From: Pseudomonas lundensis
GTDB lineage: Bacteria; Pseudomonadota; Gammaproteobacteria; Pseudomonadales; Pseudomonadaceae
Direction: 5' to 3'
NCBI RefSeq assembly: GCF_002269125.1
Contig: NZ_NQKI01000012.1
Coordinates: 1 to 64,000 of the forward strand
DNA: 64,000 nucleotides
The stretch's first letter is position 1; each line of letters starts with the position of its first letter. The position numbers and the translations under genes are program-made. The notes under the pieces are model-generated. The model made no database searches, was not told the DNA's origin, and worked only from the letters and a program-made list of their open reading frames with translations. Positions 26,559-36,062 of the stretch are shown piece by piece.

Positions 26559-26572
26559 ACGTTGAACCTGTA

Positions 26573-26635
26573 ACCGTGGCGAGTAACGCGGGGTTGCCTG
26601 GGGCACCGCCTTCGCGGTCTCGTGCCTCGCCAGCG
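26573..26635. repeat. REP-like intergenic repeat, copy 2
   Basis: TGGCGAG near 26577 pairs with CTCGCCA near 26626, and the core CTCGTGCCTCGCCAGCG lies at 26619-26635, identical to the consensus seen at the other copies. Confidence 0.55.
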
Positions 26636-26650
26636 GCGACAGTCAACGTT

Positions 26651-26851
26651 TCAACTCATCAACACACCCGACAGGGCCTCCAGTTCTGCCTCGCTGAACA
26701 ACCCGGCCGGGTAGCGTTCGCGAAGAAGTTGATAGGTAGACTGGCCTGGCTGGTTGCAGGGTCCTTTGCGTTTAAACCAATTGGCCAGAACGACAAGCGA
26801 CTCGTGACTCACAGGTTGTGGTCGCGAACCTCGCTCGCAAAATACGTTCAT
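26651..26851 (-). CDS. Small conserved-looking hypothetical protein
   Basis: A 66-residue protein starting MNVFCERGSRPQPVSHESL. GGAGAG stands eight bases before the ATG at 26851, and the composition (helical, mixed charge, no rare-codon run) looks like a real gene. No domain is recognised. It lies alone between the siderophore receptor and agmatine deiminase. Confidence 0.55.
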   Translation of the reverse strand: MNVFCERGSRPQPVSHESLVVLANWFKRKGPCNQPGQSTYQLLRERYPAGLFSEAELEALSGVLMS

Positions 26852-27015
26852 GACAGCGCTCTCCAGGTACTTGAGCGGCAAATGTACTCAAGGTGTGTGA
26901 CAGAACATCGCCGCGAGTAGCGCGACATGCCCGGCATGGCTCCCTTTCAAGATTTTTAACAAACTCTTTTACAAAATTTATACGCGTAATTACGGACTCA
27001 TTTTTTGACCTGAAA

Positions 27016-27053
27016 CAAAAAACCCGCCGTTATTGCAAACGGCGGGCTTTTTA
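27016..27053. terminator. Terminator of agmatine deiminase gene
   Basis: CCCGCCGTT/AACGGCGGG (27023-27031 and 27038-27046) forms nine pairs with A-run and T-run on the two sides, so it can act in both directions. It lies 31 bases past the aguA stop. Confidence 0.93.
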
Positions 27054-27083
27054 TTCATTCAACAAAGCTACAAGGCGTCTGGA

Positions 27084-28193
27084 TCAGGCCTTGTGGGGCG
27101 CTGGCTGTTGTTGCGTCAGGCAGTGAATATTGCCGCCACCCAACAACAACTCGCGACCCGGCACCATCACCACTTCGTGTTGCGGGAAGAGGTCTTGCAG
27201 GATGGCCTTGGCCTGGGCGTCCATCGGGTCATCGAAGCTTGGCGCAATGATGCCGCCGTTGACGATCAAAAAGTTCACATAAGAACCGGCCAGTCGCTGC
27301 GACGGGTGGCGGTCCTGGCTGCCCACCACTTTGTCGACGCCATCGCACTCTTCCTGGGTGGCATACAGTGGCCCCGGAATCGGCATTTTATGCACCACGA
27401 ATGGGCGGCCCTTAGCGTCGGTGCTGGTCAACAGCACATTCATCGCCGCGTGGCAGCGCACATAGTTCGGATCGCGCTCGTCGTCGGTCCAGGCCAGCAA
27501 CACTTCACCGGGGCGCACGTAACAGCAGAAGTTATCCACATGGCCGTCGGTTTCGTCGTTGAACAGACCGTCCGGCAGCCAGATGATTTTGCTCACTGCC
27601 AAATTGGCGCGCAGCACGTCTTCGATTTCTTCGCGTGACAAATGCGGGTTGCGGTTGCGATTGAGCAGGCACTCGGCCGTGGTAATCAGCGTGCCTTCGC
27701 CATCGACATGAATCGAGCCGCCCTCGAGCACGAAACGCTCGGTGTAATAACGCGGGCACCGCTCGATTTCCAGCACCTTGCTGCCCACCTGCTGGTCGCG
27801 GTTCCACGGCGCATACAGACCGCCTTCAAAACCGCCCCATGCGTTGAAATCCCAGTTCACGCCGCGCACTTCGCCGCTGTCGTTAATGACGAAGGTCGGG
27901 CCGCTGTCACGCACCCAGGCGTCATCGCTGGACATCTCGACCACACGAATATTCGGCACATCCAAGCGGGCACGGGCATTTTCGTACTGACCGGCCGACA
28001 CACAGACCGTCACCGGCTCAAAGCGCGCAATGGCCTTGGCCACAGCGGCGTGCGCGGCCTGAGCGGGCTTGCCACCCAAACGCCAGTTGTCCGGGCGCTC
28101 GGGCCAGATCATCCAGGTTTGGGTGTGCGACGCCCATTCGGCCGGCATGTAAAAACCGTCTGCGCGGGGCGAACTGTGCAAAAGAGTGGTCAT
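27084..28193 (-). CDS. aguA: Agmatine deiminase AguA
   Basis: Converts agmatine to N-carbamoylputrescine plus ammonia in the arginine-decarboxylase route to putrescine. Length 369 residues, as expected. Visible family motifs are [70 protein letters not shown] and the catalytic Cys358 in [11 protein letters not shown] (core only is cited). The start at 28193 fits family length; the in-frame extension to 28313 carries no family sequence. In P. aeruginosa aguA is paired with aguB; here the partner N-carbamoylputrescine amidase gene is not adjacent. Confidence 0.95.
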   Translation of the reverse strand: MTTLLHSSPRADGFYMPAEWASHTQTWMIWPERPDNWRLGGKPAQAAHAAVAKAIARFEPVTVCVSAGQYENARARLDVPNIRVVEMSSDDAWVRDSGPTFVINDSGEVRGVNWDFNAWGGFEGGLYAPWNRDQQVGSKVLEIERCPRYYTERFVLEGGSIHVDGEGTLITTAECLLNRNRNPHLSREEIEDVLRANLAVSKIIWLPDGLFNDETDGHVDNFCCYVRPGEVLLAWTDDERDPNYVRCHAAMNVLLTSTDAKGRPFVVHKMPIPGPLYATQEECDGVDKVVGSQDRHPSQRLAGSYVNFLIVNGGIIAPSFDDPMDAQAKAILQDLFPQHEVVMVPGRELLLGGGNIHCLTQQQPAPHKA

Positions 28194-28518
28194 TGAAATC
28201 AGGGCTCCAAAAATCCGTCGAGGTTGGGTTGAGCCAGCGCACGGCCCGCCATCACAGAACAGTGGACGTCCGGTGGGGCGGACGTCAACACGCAGCCCTC
28301 TTATAGCCGACAAATATCTACTTTTAAAACGTTTTCAGAGGATCGGTACGTTTAAATTGGTTTTTAGGTCGATATATATCGATAAATTCAGGATAAATGC
28401 CTTAACCCTTTGCCTCATTCATTCCCTCACCTGCTCAGTAGCACTTGCACCGCTCCGCGCATCCCCACAAGCTATGCGCCAATTGTTTGTACACCGTCAG
28501 GGAATAAGGGATATCCAC
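28194..28518. other. 325-base intergenic region upstream of rmlB
   Basis: Separates the divergent aguA and rmlB genes. It is AT-rich in its middle and contains a perfect 14-base palindrome, TCGATATATATCGA, at 28369-28382, a candidate operator. AAGGGA precedes the rmlB ATG. No JUMPstart element or other known motif was seen. Confidence 0.45.
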
Positions 28519-29601
28519 ATGCGCATTTTAGTTACCGGCGGCGCCGGTTTTATTGGTTCAGCTCTGATCCGTCACCTGATCCAGAACACCGGGCACGAGG
28601 TCCTCAACCTCGACAAACTGACCTACGCCGGCAACCTTGAATCGCTGCACAGCATTGCCACCAACACCCGCTACGAGTTCGTGCAGGCCGATATCGTCGA
28701 CCAGGCCACCGTCAGCGCTGTAATTGAGCGCTTCCAGCCGGAGGCGATCATGCACCTGGCGGCCGAATCCCATGTTGACCGTTCCATCGACGGCCCGTCG
28801 GACTTCATCCAGACCAACATCGTTGGCACCTACAGCCTGCTGGAAGCCACGCGCGCTTATTGGCTCACGCTTGAAGAACCGGCGAAAAGTGCGTTCCGTT
28901 TCCACCACATTTCCACTGACGAAGTGTATGGCGACCTGCATGGCGTGGATGACCTGTTCACTGAAACCACTCCGTATGCGCCAAGCTCGCCGTACTCGGC
29001 CAGCAAGGCCGCTTCGGACCACTTGGTCCGCGCCTGGAACCGCACCTACGGCTTGCCGGTGTTGCTGACCAACTGCTCGAACAACTACGGGCCATTCCAT
29101 TTCCCGGAAAAATTGATCCCGCTGGTGATCCTCAATGCACTGGCGGGCAAACCGCTGCCGGTCTACGGCAATGGCCTGCAAGTACGTGACTGGTTGTATG
29201 TGGAAGACCATGCCCGCGCCCTGTTGAAAGTCGTAACCGAAGGCGTGGTGGGCGAGACCTACAACATCGGCGGCCATAACGAGCAGAAGAACATCGACGT
29301 GGTGCGTGGCATCTGCACCCTGCTTGAAGAGCTGGCACCTCAGCACCCGGCTGGGGTGGCACACTTCGCGGACCTCATCACCTTCGTCAAGGACCGTCCG
29401 GGCCACGACCAGCGCTACGCCATTGACGCCAGCAAAATCGAGCGCGAGCTAGGCTGGGTGCCGGAAGAAACCTTCGAAACCGGTTTGCGCAAAACTGTGC
29501 AGTGGTACCTGGACAACCTTGAATGGTGCCAACGCGTTCAGGACGGTAGCTATCAGGGCGAGCGTCTAGGCTCTACAGAACCTAAAGACCTGATTGCATG
29601 A
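28519..29601 (+). CDS. rfbB: dTDP-glucose 4,6-dehydratase
   Basis: Second enzyme of dTDP-L-rhamnose synthesis, 360 residues. The NAD-binding Rossmann motif [13 protein letters not shown] is at residues 7-19, the catalytic region [11 protein letters not shown] (Thr-Asp-Glu) follows near 130, and the [10 protein letters not shown] motif holds the Tyr-x-x-x-Lys pair near 165. The start at 28519 is fixed by the Rossmann motif and AAGGGA. Its stop overlaps the rfbD start by four bases (ATGA). rmlA and rmlC are not next to this pair, so the pathway is split in this genome. Confidence 0.95.
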   Translation: MRILVTGGAGFIGSALIRHLIQNTGHEVLNLDKLTYAGNLESLHSIATNTRYEFVQADIVDQATVSAVIERFQPEAIMHLAAESHVDRSIDGPSDFIQTNIVGTYSLLEATRAYWLTLEEPAKSAFRFHHISTDEVYGDLHGVDDLFTETTPYAPSSPYSASKAASDHLVRAWNRTYGLPVLLTNCSNNYGPFHFPEKLIPLVILNALAGKPLPVYGNGLQVRDWLYVEDHARALLKVVTEGVVGETYNIGGHNEQKNIDVVRGICTLLEELAPQHPAGVAHFADLITFVKDRPGHDQRYAIDASKIERELGWVPEETFETGLRKTVQWYLDNLEWCQRVQDGSYQGERLGSTEPKDLIA

Positions 29602-30488
29602 CCATGGGCTCGCCTGAATTGAAAATTCTCATCAGCGGTAAAACCGGCCAAGTGGCCATGGAGCTGCAAAAACGTCTGGCCGATTTGGGCGAGTTGATCG
29701 TGCTGGGTCGCGATCAACTGGACCTGAGTCAGCCTGAGCAAATCCGTGCGCAGGTGCGGGCACATGCGCCTGATCTGATCATCAACGCAGCCGCCTACAC
29801 GGCCGTGGACCAGGCCGAAAGCGACGTCGACGCCGCGAATGCGATCAACGCCACAGCGCCCGGTATTTTCGCTGAGGAAGCCAAGGCACTGGGCATCCCG
29901 CTGATTCATTACTCCACCGATTACGTGTTTGATGGCAGTAAAGAATCGCCCTATACCGAAGACGACCCAACCAACCCGTTGAGCGTCTATGGCCACAGCA
30001 AGTTGCTGGGTGAAAAAGCCATTGCCGCGACAGGGTGTCAGCACCTGACACTGCGCACCAGTTGGGTCTACTCCTCGCACGGTAAAAACTTCCTGCTGAC
30101 CATGCAGCGCATGCTGCAAGAAAAACCGGAACTGCGCATCGTAGCGGACCAGATCGGCGCGCCTACGTGGGCGGGCACCATTGCCAACAGCACGCGGGCC
30201 TTGATTGAGCGCTGGCAAGCAGGCAACCCTGGCCCTTGGGGCGTTTACCACCTCACGGCCCATGGCCAAACATCATGGTTCGGCTTCGCCCAGGCCATCG
30301 GTGAACAGTTGCTGGCGCTGGACAAGCCATGCGCCGTGCTCGAAGCCATCCCTTCGAGCGCCTATCCAACGCCTGCCAAACGTCCGCTTAATTCACGACT
30401 TGATTGCAGTCGGCTGGCGGCTGACTGGGGCGTTACGCAGCCCGACTGGCACACGGCGCTGCGCGAGTGCATGGCCGAGCAAGGCTAA
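29598..30488 (+). CDS. rfbD: dTDP-4-dehydrorhamnose reductase
   Basis: Last step of dTDP-L-rhamnose synthesis, an NAD(P)H-dependent reductase of 296 residues. The nucleotide-binding motif is [11 protein letters not shown], then [13 protein letters not shown] near residue 56, STDYVFDG near 106 and the YGHSKLLGE catalytic Tyr-x-x-x-Lys near 134. The start overlaps the rfbB stop; an alternative ATG two codons later would give a near-identical product. Rhamnose feeds lipopolysaccharide core or O-antigen. Confidence 0.94.
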   Translation: MTMGSPELKILISGKTGQVAMELQKRLADLGELIVLGRDQLDLSQPEQIRAQVRAHAPDLIINAAAYTAVDQAESDVDAANAINATAPGIFAEEAKALGIPLIHYSTDYVFDGSKESPYTEDDPTNPLSVYGHSKLLGEKAIAATGCQHLTLRTSWVYSSHGKNFLLTMQRMLQEKPELRIVADQIGAPTWAGTIANSTRALIERWQAGNPGPWGVYHLTAHGQTSWFGFAQAIGEQLLALDKPCAVLEAIPSSAYPTPAKRPLNSRLDCSRLAADWGVTQPDWHTALRECMAEQG

Positions 30489-30554
30489 GCATCGGACGCG
30501 GATAGCTAAAAACCGCAGGTATACTGCGCCGTACTCTTGCGGCGTAGTTTCAAC

Positions 30555-32369
30555 ATGATCAAAACCCCTCCCGTGCCTCGCAGACCTCGCTGGCGCAGCC
30601 TCGCATTACTGGCCTTGTGTCTGGCGCCGTGGTTGTGGCCGTTGCAGCATCTGGCCGAGCGTTATTACCGCAGTGAACTGGCCGGGCAAAATCGCCAGAC
30701 CCTCGATCTCTACGTCGCCAACCTGCTGGGCACGCTGCATCGCTATGAAGTGCTGCCGCAAATCCTTGGTGAACTGCCTGCCCTGCGCGCCCTGCTGGCA
30801 GACCCGGAAAACCCGCAAATTCTCAGCCACGCCAACCAGTTGCTCAATGAAATCAGCACCCAGACAGGGGCCGAGGTCATGTACCTGATGGATGCCCACG
30901 GCGATACGCTGGCCGCCTCTAACTGGGACAAGCAAGACAGCTTTATCGGCCGCAACTTCGCCTTTCGCCCTTATTTCAGTGAGGCGATGGACGGCAAACT
31001 GGGGCGTTTCTTCGGGCTGGGCACCACCTCCGGCAAACGCGGTTATTTCTTTGCCGCGCCCGTCGTCGAGGGTGACAAGAAAATCGGCGTGCTGGTGGTC
31101 AAGGTCGACCTCGACCACACCGAGCGCCTGTGGGGGCAAACGCCGGAACAACTGATGGTCACCGACCCCAATGGCGTGGTCATTCTGACCTCGCGCCCGG
31201 AGTGGCGCTTCAGGGCCACCCGCGAACTGACACCGCAAGAGCAGCAGTCGATCTTTGCCATCCTGCCCTACCCGACCCGCGACCCGAAGCCGCTGAACCT
31301 GAACCTCAGCAATTGGTTGGTACAAACCCAGGGCATCGACGAAACCGGCTGGAGCGTCAACATCCTCGCCCCGCGCACCTTGATCGACCGCCCGGTACGC
31401 ACTGTGCTGGCCATCGGTGGCGCCACGCTGCTGGTGGTGATGTTGCTAATTGGTTTGATGATGCAGCGTCGTCGTCACTACATGGAGCGCATCGCCTTTG
31501 AAGCCAAGGCCCGCCGCGAACTGGAAATGCGCGTGGCAGAGCGCACCAGCGACCTTGAAGGGCTGAACCGGCGCCTGCGCGAAGAAGTGCTGGAGCGCGA
31601 ACATGCGCAACAAGAACTGGTACGTGCGCAGGACGATCTGGTGCAGGCCGGCAAGCTGTCTGCGCTAGGCACCATGTCAGCGAGCATCAGCCACGAGTTG
31701 AATCAGCCGCTGGCCGCCATCCGCAGCTACGCCGAAAATGCCGAGGTCTTGCTGGACCACCAACGCATCGACGACGCACGCGGCAATCTCAAGCTGATTA
31801 ACGAGCTGACTGGGCGCATGGCGTCGATCATTGCTCACCTGCGGGCCTTTGCGCGGCGCGATCGCCATGCCCCGGAAAGCGTCGCCTTGCAACCTGCGCT
31901 GGATGACGCGCTGGCCTTACTGGCCAAACGTCGTCGCAGCATGGAAGTCGAGTTGATTCGCGACTTGCCTGCCGCCACGCTCTGGGTTGAAGCCGGAGAA
32001 ACACGCCTGCGCCAAGTGCTGGGCAACCTGCTGGCCAATGCCCTCGACGCGCTGACCGAAAAAGGTCCGCCGAGGCGGTTGTGGTTGAGTGCCGAATCCA
32101 CCCCGGAAGGCGTCACCGTGTGCATCCGCGACAACGGGCCGGGTTTCTGCATGGAGGCGCTGGGCCGCGCTGGCGAGCCGTTTTACACAACCAAAACCCG
32201 AACCCAGGGGCTAGGCCTGGGCCTTGCCATTTGCGACACCCTGATTCGAGCCTTTGGCGGCGAATTGCTGTTTGCCAACCATAAGGAAGGCGGCGCCTTA
32301 ATCACCCTACGACTGCGCGCAGGCGCGCCGGGCGTCAGCCTGCAAGCTTCAGAGGATTCCAGGTCATGA
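30555..32369 (+). CDS. dctB: C4-dicarboxylate sensor kinase DctB
   Basis: Inner-membrane histidine kinase of 604 residues. Helix 1 is about residues 13-32; a large periplasmic double-PDC sensor region contains YYRSELAGQNRQTLDLYVANLLGTL (family core LAGQNRQTLDLYV) and GRNFAFRPYFSEAMDGK; helix 2 is about 280-300; a coiled coil (ERTSDLEGLNRRLREEV) leads to HisKA with SISHELNQPLAAIR and HATPase_c ending in GGALITLRL. It senses succinate, fumarate or malate and phosphorylates DctD. Its stop overlaps the dctD start. The usual target gene dctA is not in this window. Confidence 0.92.
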   Translation: MIKTPPVPRRPRWRSLALLALCLAPWLWPLQHLAERYYRSELAGQNRQTLDLYVANLLGTLHRYEVLPQILGELPALRALLADPENPQILSHANQLLNEISTQTGAEVMYLMDAHGDTLAASNWDKQDSFIGRNFAFRPYFSEAMDGKLGRFFGLGTTSGKRGYFFAAPVVEGDKKIGVLVVKVDLDHTERLWGQTPEQLMVTDPNGVVILTSRPEWRFRATRELTPQEQQSIFAILPYPTRDPKPLNLNLSNWLVQTQGIDETGWSVNILAPRTLIDRPVRTVLAIGGATLLVVMLLIGLMMQRRRHYMERIAFEAKARRELEMRVAERTSDLEGLNRRLREEVLEREHAQQELVRAQDDLVQAGKLSALGTMSASISHELNQPLAAIRSYAENAEVLLDHQRIDDARGNLKLINELTGRMASIIAHLRAFARRDRHAPESVALQPALDDALALLAKRRRSMEVELIRDLPAATLWVEAGETRLRQVLGNLLANALDALTEKGPPRRLWLSAESTPEGVTVCIRDNGPGFCMEALGRAGEPFYTTKTRTQGLGLGLAICDTLIRAFGGELLFANHKEGGALITLRLRAGAPGVSLQASEDSRS

Positions 32370-33760
32370 GCCAACCCATCGACGAGAAGGTCCAGGTCAT
32401 CCTGATCGATGACGACCCGCACCTGCGTCAAGCGCTGTATCAAACCCTCGACCTCGCAGGCCTGAACGTCCTGCCGCTGGCCGAAGCCACCGGCCTTGCC
32501 GGGCGCATCGAGCGCAACTGGCCGGGTGTGGTGGTCAGTGACATCCGCATGCCCGGCATGGACGGACTTGAACTGCTGGCCGAACTTCACGCCCAGGACC
32601 CCGAACTGCCGGTGTTGCTGATTACCGGCCATGGCGACGTGCCCCTCGCGGTACAAGCCATGCGCTCCGGGGCCTACGACTTTCTGGAAAAACCCTTTGC
32701 CAGCGACGCTTTGCTGGAGGGTGTGCGCCGCGCCCTGGCCTTACGCGCGCTGGTGCTGGACAACCGCAGCCTGCGCATGGCCCTGAGTGACCGCCAGCAA
32801 CTGAGTACGCGGCTGGTCGGCCTCTCGCCCCCGATGTTGCGCCTGCGCGAGCAAATCGGCGCACTGGCTGCCACCAAGGCCGACGTGCTGATTCTGGGTG
32901 AGACCGGCTCCGGCAAAGAAGTGGTCGCCCGGGCGTTGCACGACTTGTCGAGCCGCCGCGACGGCCCGTTTGTGGCAATCAACGCCGGGGCGCTGGCCGA
33001 ATCCGTCGTAGAAAGCGAGTTGTTCGGCCACGAGCCGGGCGCCTTCACGGGCGCGCAAAAGCGCCGGATCGGCAAGTTCGAATTTGCCAATGGCGGAACG
33101 CTGTTCCTCGACGAAATCGAAAGCATGAGCCTGGACGTGCAGGTCAAGTTACTGCGCCTGCTGCAAGAGCGCGTCGTCGAACGCCTGGGGGGGAACCAGT
33201 TGATCCCGCTGGACATCCGCGTGATTGCTGCCACCAAGGAAGACCTGCGTCAGGCCGCCGATCAGGGCCGCTTCCGCGCCGACTTGTATTACCGGCTCAA
33301 CGTTGCCCCATTGCGCATCGCCCCGTTGCGCGAGCGTGGCGACGATGTACTGATGCTCTTCAAGTACTTTGCAGACGAAGCCAGTGCCCGCCACGGCCTG
33401 ACCCACAACGTACTGCAACCGGCACAACGCAGCTTGCTGCTGCGACACGCCTGGCCGGGCAACGTACGCGAACTGCAAAACGTCGCCGAGCGTTTTGCAT
33501 TGGGGCTTGAGCTGGCGCTGGACAATGAGTCTGCCGATGCCCCGCCATCGTCTAGCCTTGAAGGTTCAGGCAAGTTGAGCGAGCAGGTCGAGCATTTCGA
33601 GAAAAGTCTGATCATGGCCGAACTCGAACGCTCCCACAGCTCCATGCGCAGCCTGGCCGAAGCGCTGGGCGTGCCGCGCAAAACCTTGCACGACAAGCTG
33701 CGCAAGTACGGCCTGCACTTTGAAAGCGGCAGCCACGCCCACCCCGATGAACTTGAGTGA
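32366..33760 (+). CDS. dctD: C4-dicarboxylate sigma-54 response regulator DctD
   Basis: NtrC-family activator of 464 residues. The receiver has Asp59 (VVSDIRMPGMDG). The AAA+ domain has Walker A GETGSGKE at about residue 178, the sigma-54-contacting GAFTGA at about 225 and FLDEIESMSLDVQVKLLRLLQE as Walker B region. A Fis-type helix-turn-helix ends the protein (MRSLAEALGVPRKTLHDKLRKYG). It activates sigma-54 promoters when phosphorylated by DctB. Confidence 0.94.
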   Translation: MSQPIDEKVQVILIDDDPHLRQALYQTLDLAGLNVLPLAEATGLAGRIERNWPGVVVSDIRMPGMDGLELLAELHAQDPELPVLLITGHGDVPLAVQAMRSGAYDFLEKPFASDALLEGVRRALALRALVLDNRSLRMALSDRQQLSTRLVGLSPPMLRLREQIGALAATKADVLILGETGSGKEVVARALHDLSSRRDGPFVAINAGALAESVVESELFGHEPGAFTGAQKRRIGKFEFANGGTLFLDEIESMSLDVQVKLLRLLQERVVERLGGNQLIPLDIRVIAATKEDLRQAADQGRFRADLYYRLNVAPLRIAPLRERGDDVLMLFKYFADEASARHGLTHNVLQPAQRSLLLRHAWPGNVRELQNVAERFALGLELALDNESADAPPSSSLEGSGKLSEQVEHFEKSLIMAELERSHSSMRSLAEALGVPRKTLHDKLRKYGLHFESGSHAHPDELE

Positions 33761-33779
33761 TTTGACCGAAGAGGCCTGC

Positions 33780-34235
33780 ATGAACTGCGACAGTCGTTAC
33801 CTGGAATCCATTCTCCACCACGACATCCCGCTGACCCGCGAAATGGGCCTCAAAGTCCTCGGCTGGCATGACCGGCAGCTGCGCCTGCAGTTGCCGCTGA
33901 GTGCCAACATCAACCACAAGAGCACCATGTTTGGCGGCAGCCTGTACTGCGGCGCGGTATTGGCGGGCTGGGGCTGGTTGCATTTGAGGCTACGCGAAGC
34001 AGGCATTGAAGACGGGCACATCGTGATTCAGGAGGGCCATATCAGCTACCCGCTGCCGGTCACGCAGGACGCGATTGTGCTGTGCGATGCGCCGGACGAG
34101 GCGGCATGGAACAAGTTTTTGAGCATGTACACACGCCATGGCCGCGCACGCCTGACACTGCAAACCCGGGTCATCAATACAGACGGCGAAGAAGACGCCG
34201 TCCGCTTCAGCGGCCAGTATGTGTTGCATCGTTGA
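33780..34235 (+). CDS. Thioesterase-like protein (YiiD C-terminal type)
   Basis: A 151-residue hot-dog-fold protein resembling the putative thioesterase domain found at the YiiD C-terminus. Features are NHKSTMFGGSLYCGAVLAGWGW near residues 40-60 (core FGGSLYCGAVLAGWG) and a C-terminal sheet LTLQTRVINTDGEEDAVRF. The start at 33780 has AGAGG six bases upstream; an ATG at 33747 inside the dctD end is an alternative. The last 250 bases are duplicated at 35811-36062 beyond the inserted bacteriocin cassette. This left copy is the intact one. Confidence 0.75.
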   Translation: MNCDSRYLESILHHDIPLTREMGLKVLGWHDRQLRLQLPLSANINHKSTMFGGSLYCGAVLAGWGWLHLRLREAGIEDGHIVIQEGHISYPLPVTQDAIVLCDAPDEAAWNKFLSMYTRHGRARLTLQTRVINTDGEEDAVRFSGQYVLHR

Positions 34236-34292
34236 CCCTGGAACGAGGGGCAATACCGATTAGGTACGGGCAAGCTGCAACAGCGTCTCGCG
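33985..34292. repeat. Left direct repeat flanking the bacteriocin cassette
   Basis: About 308 bases that recur at 35811-36119 with some 22 differences counted by eye (about 93 percent identity). It covers the 3' part of the thioesterase-like gene and, past its stop, a decayed copy of the 3' end of cysQ. The order shows the repeat arose from the original thioesterase-cysQ junction. Confidence 0.9.
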
Positions 34293-34346
34293 TTCAACCT
34301 TATAGACGGTGACACCAAAAGTTGGCGGGGAGACGTTGGTACCCAC

Positions 34347-34598
34347 CTAAAGCAGACTGCTGCGAAGTCCTAAGAAGTAAACCAACTCACTATTCAAGGG
34401 GTCACCCAGTATCGCCATAGCCGCGATCGATTGATCTGGCGTTAGTTCATGCTCTCCCTCAGGGACATCACCCAGGGTGGTCCAGCCCATTGCAGCGAGT
34501 ATTGCTGGCTCTAACTCTTGTGGGACGCTTTTCTTGTACTGCAAAGAGTCGTCTGGGTTGGGCTCTGGATAAAAGCCACTGATTGCAATAAATACCAT
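34347..34598 (-). CDS. Probable bacteriocin immunity protein
   Basis: An 83-residue acidic protein starting MVFIAISGFYPEPNPDDSL. Its ATG lies 16 bases past the bacteriocin stop and has a strong AGGAGTG before it; a longer in-frame start at 34664 would overlap the bacteriocin gene and lacks support. Position, size and acidity fit an immunity partner of the nuclease. The sequence does not resemble the colicin E3 immunity protein Im3; from memory it resembles proteins annotated as pyocin S6-type immunity, which is unverified. Confidence 0.75.
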   Translation of the reverse strand: MVFIAISGFYPEPNPDDSLQYKKSVPQELEPAILAAMGWTTLGDVPEGEHELTPDQSIAAMAILGDPLNSELVYFLGLRSSLL

Positions 34599-34614
34599 GG
34601 GTGACACTCCTAAT

Positions 34615-35724
34615 TCACTTAGTTGTGATTCGTCTTTCAGGCTGGGCTTTTCCAGTTTGTTCACCAGTAGTCGCGTCGTACTCCCCTAAGTGGTTTCCTT
34701 GTTTGTCATACACTTCTACTGCTCCATGTTGATAATCCCATTCGTAGATTCGTCTTTTGCTTTTCCAGCGCTGTCGATTTCCTTTGCTACGGACATCGAC
34801 AGCATCGGGGAAAGCAGGAAGAGTATTCGGTGCAGCGTGGTATTTGATATCACCACCAAAAGGCTTCGCATACACCACATACAGCGACTTCAGGCCCGTA
34901 TCCGCAGGAAAGACCAGAATACAGTCGTCGAGTGTAATGTCTTCGCCGGGAAGCCCTTCAAGCTGACTGTCGGTGTTCTCCGGGATCGGGTGTACCAGGA
35001 TGGTGCCCAGCTGCTTGCCGCTTTCGTCGGGGTAAGTCAGTGGCGGCATTCTTGAAGCGCTGTGGGGTGGCGTCCAGAGGAGGGTGATCCCGTTTAGTTC
35101 GGCCTCCAACGCCGTCTTGGTTGCGTTCCACTTCACCTGCACGGTGCGTACTGAGTCATCGCCCGACGCGCCGGTGTGAATACCGTAAATCTGCATGACC
35201 CCTTCGGCATCACGTCGGAACTGAAAGCGCACCCGTGTAGAGGCTTTGCTCATGCTGCGCAGTTGTTCGTCGGTATGGAGTGTGCCGTCACCCATTTTGG
35301 CGGGGAGCATGCCCATTAGAAAAACGCTGACCGGGCCTCCCGCGCCACGTATTGCCCACGTCATGCGCTGTTGCATGATGCCGCCACCCGCTACACGGGC
35401 GAGTCCGGCATCTGCACCGATGGCCAATGCAATGGCCTCTGACGCGGAAGGCAAAAGCATGGAGGCAACGACCATGACGTTGCCAAAGTTGGAGACGGGC
35501 TCGGTGTCCGTACCTGCCTCCGTGCTGCACCAGTTTTCAGCAACGCAGGACTTGGCGAAGACCACGTCAGTACGTTGCTTGGGAGAAGGCCATTGCTCTT
35601 TTGGGATATACACCGGCGCTGGCGCGGCCGACGTTTGCCATGCAGCCCATGAGGCACCACCGTTTGGGCGTTTCGGCTTCCAGAGGGGCTCGAAAAAAGG
35701 ATCGTCTTTACCGTCCTTGTGCAT
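34615..35724 (-). CDS. S-type-pyocin-domain toxin with colicin E3-like rRNase domain
   Basis: A 369-residue toxin. Residues about 1-90 are a short head with two cysteines (AKSCVAENWC); a Gly/Ala-rich hydrophobic stretch covers about 80-130; an S-type pyocin domain (about 130-290) contains VSVFLMGMLPAKMGDG and ILVHPIPENTDSQLEGLPGEDI; the C-terminal part is a colicin E3-type cytotoxic domain. In the segment from 321, Asp330, His333, Glu337, Tyr339 and Arg365 match in identity and spacing the E3 active-site set Asp510, His513, Glu517, Tyr519, Arg545, which cuts 16S rRNA at the decoding site. It lacks the long receptor-binding regions of pyocins S1-S3, so uptake or delivery (bacteriocin or type VI secretion) is open. 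Local GC is lower than in neighbours. Confidence 0.85.
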   Translation of the reverse strand: MHKDGKDDPFFEPLWKPKRPNGGASWAAWQTSAAPAPVYIPKEQWPSPKQRTDVVFAKSCVAENWCSTEAGTDTEPVSNFGNVMVVASMLLPSASEAIALAIGADAGLARVAGGGIMQQRMTWAIRGAGGPVSVFLMGMLPAKMGDGTLHTDEQLRSMSKASTRVRFQFRRDAEGVMQIYGIHTGASGDDSVRTVQVKWNATKTALEAELNGITLLWTPPHSASRMPPLTYPDESGKQLGTILVHPIPENTDSQLEGLPGEDITLDDCILVFPADTGLKSLYVVYAKPFGGDIKYHAAPNTLPAFPDAVDVRSKGNRQRWKSKRRIYEWDYQHGAVEVYDKQGNHLGEYDATTGEQTGKAQPERRITTK

Positions 35725-35810
35725 GGGCCGCGCCTGTCAGCTCATTTGAAGCATGAAGGTTGCAGTCGAGTCCGAGGCCCGGTCAATTTAGCCTCGTAAC
35801 CGTGTGTTTC

Positions 35811-36062
35811 TGAGGGCTACGCGAAGCAGGCATTGAAGACGGGCACATGGTGATTCAGAGGGGCCAAATCAGCTACCCGCTGCCGGTCACGCAGGATGTG
35901 ATTGTGCTGTGCGAGGCGCCGGACGAGGCGGCATGGAACACGTTTTTGAGCATGTACACACGCTATGGCCGCGCGCGCCTGACACTGCAAACCCGGGTCA
36001 TCAATACAGACGGCGAAGAAGACGCCGTCCGCTTCAGCGACCAGTATGTGTTGCATCGTTGA
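35811..36062 (+). pseudogene. 3' fragment of the thioesterase-like gene
   Basis: Duplicate of the last part of the gene at 33780-34235, lacking its first half including the start and hot-dog core. The reading frame is open to the same stop but an extra G near 35815 and changed residues (for example DAP to EAP, NKF to NTF) show divergence. It is a by-product of the cassette insertion and is not expected to make a working protein. Confidence 0.85.
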
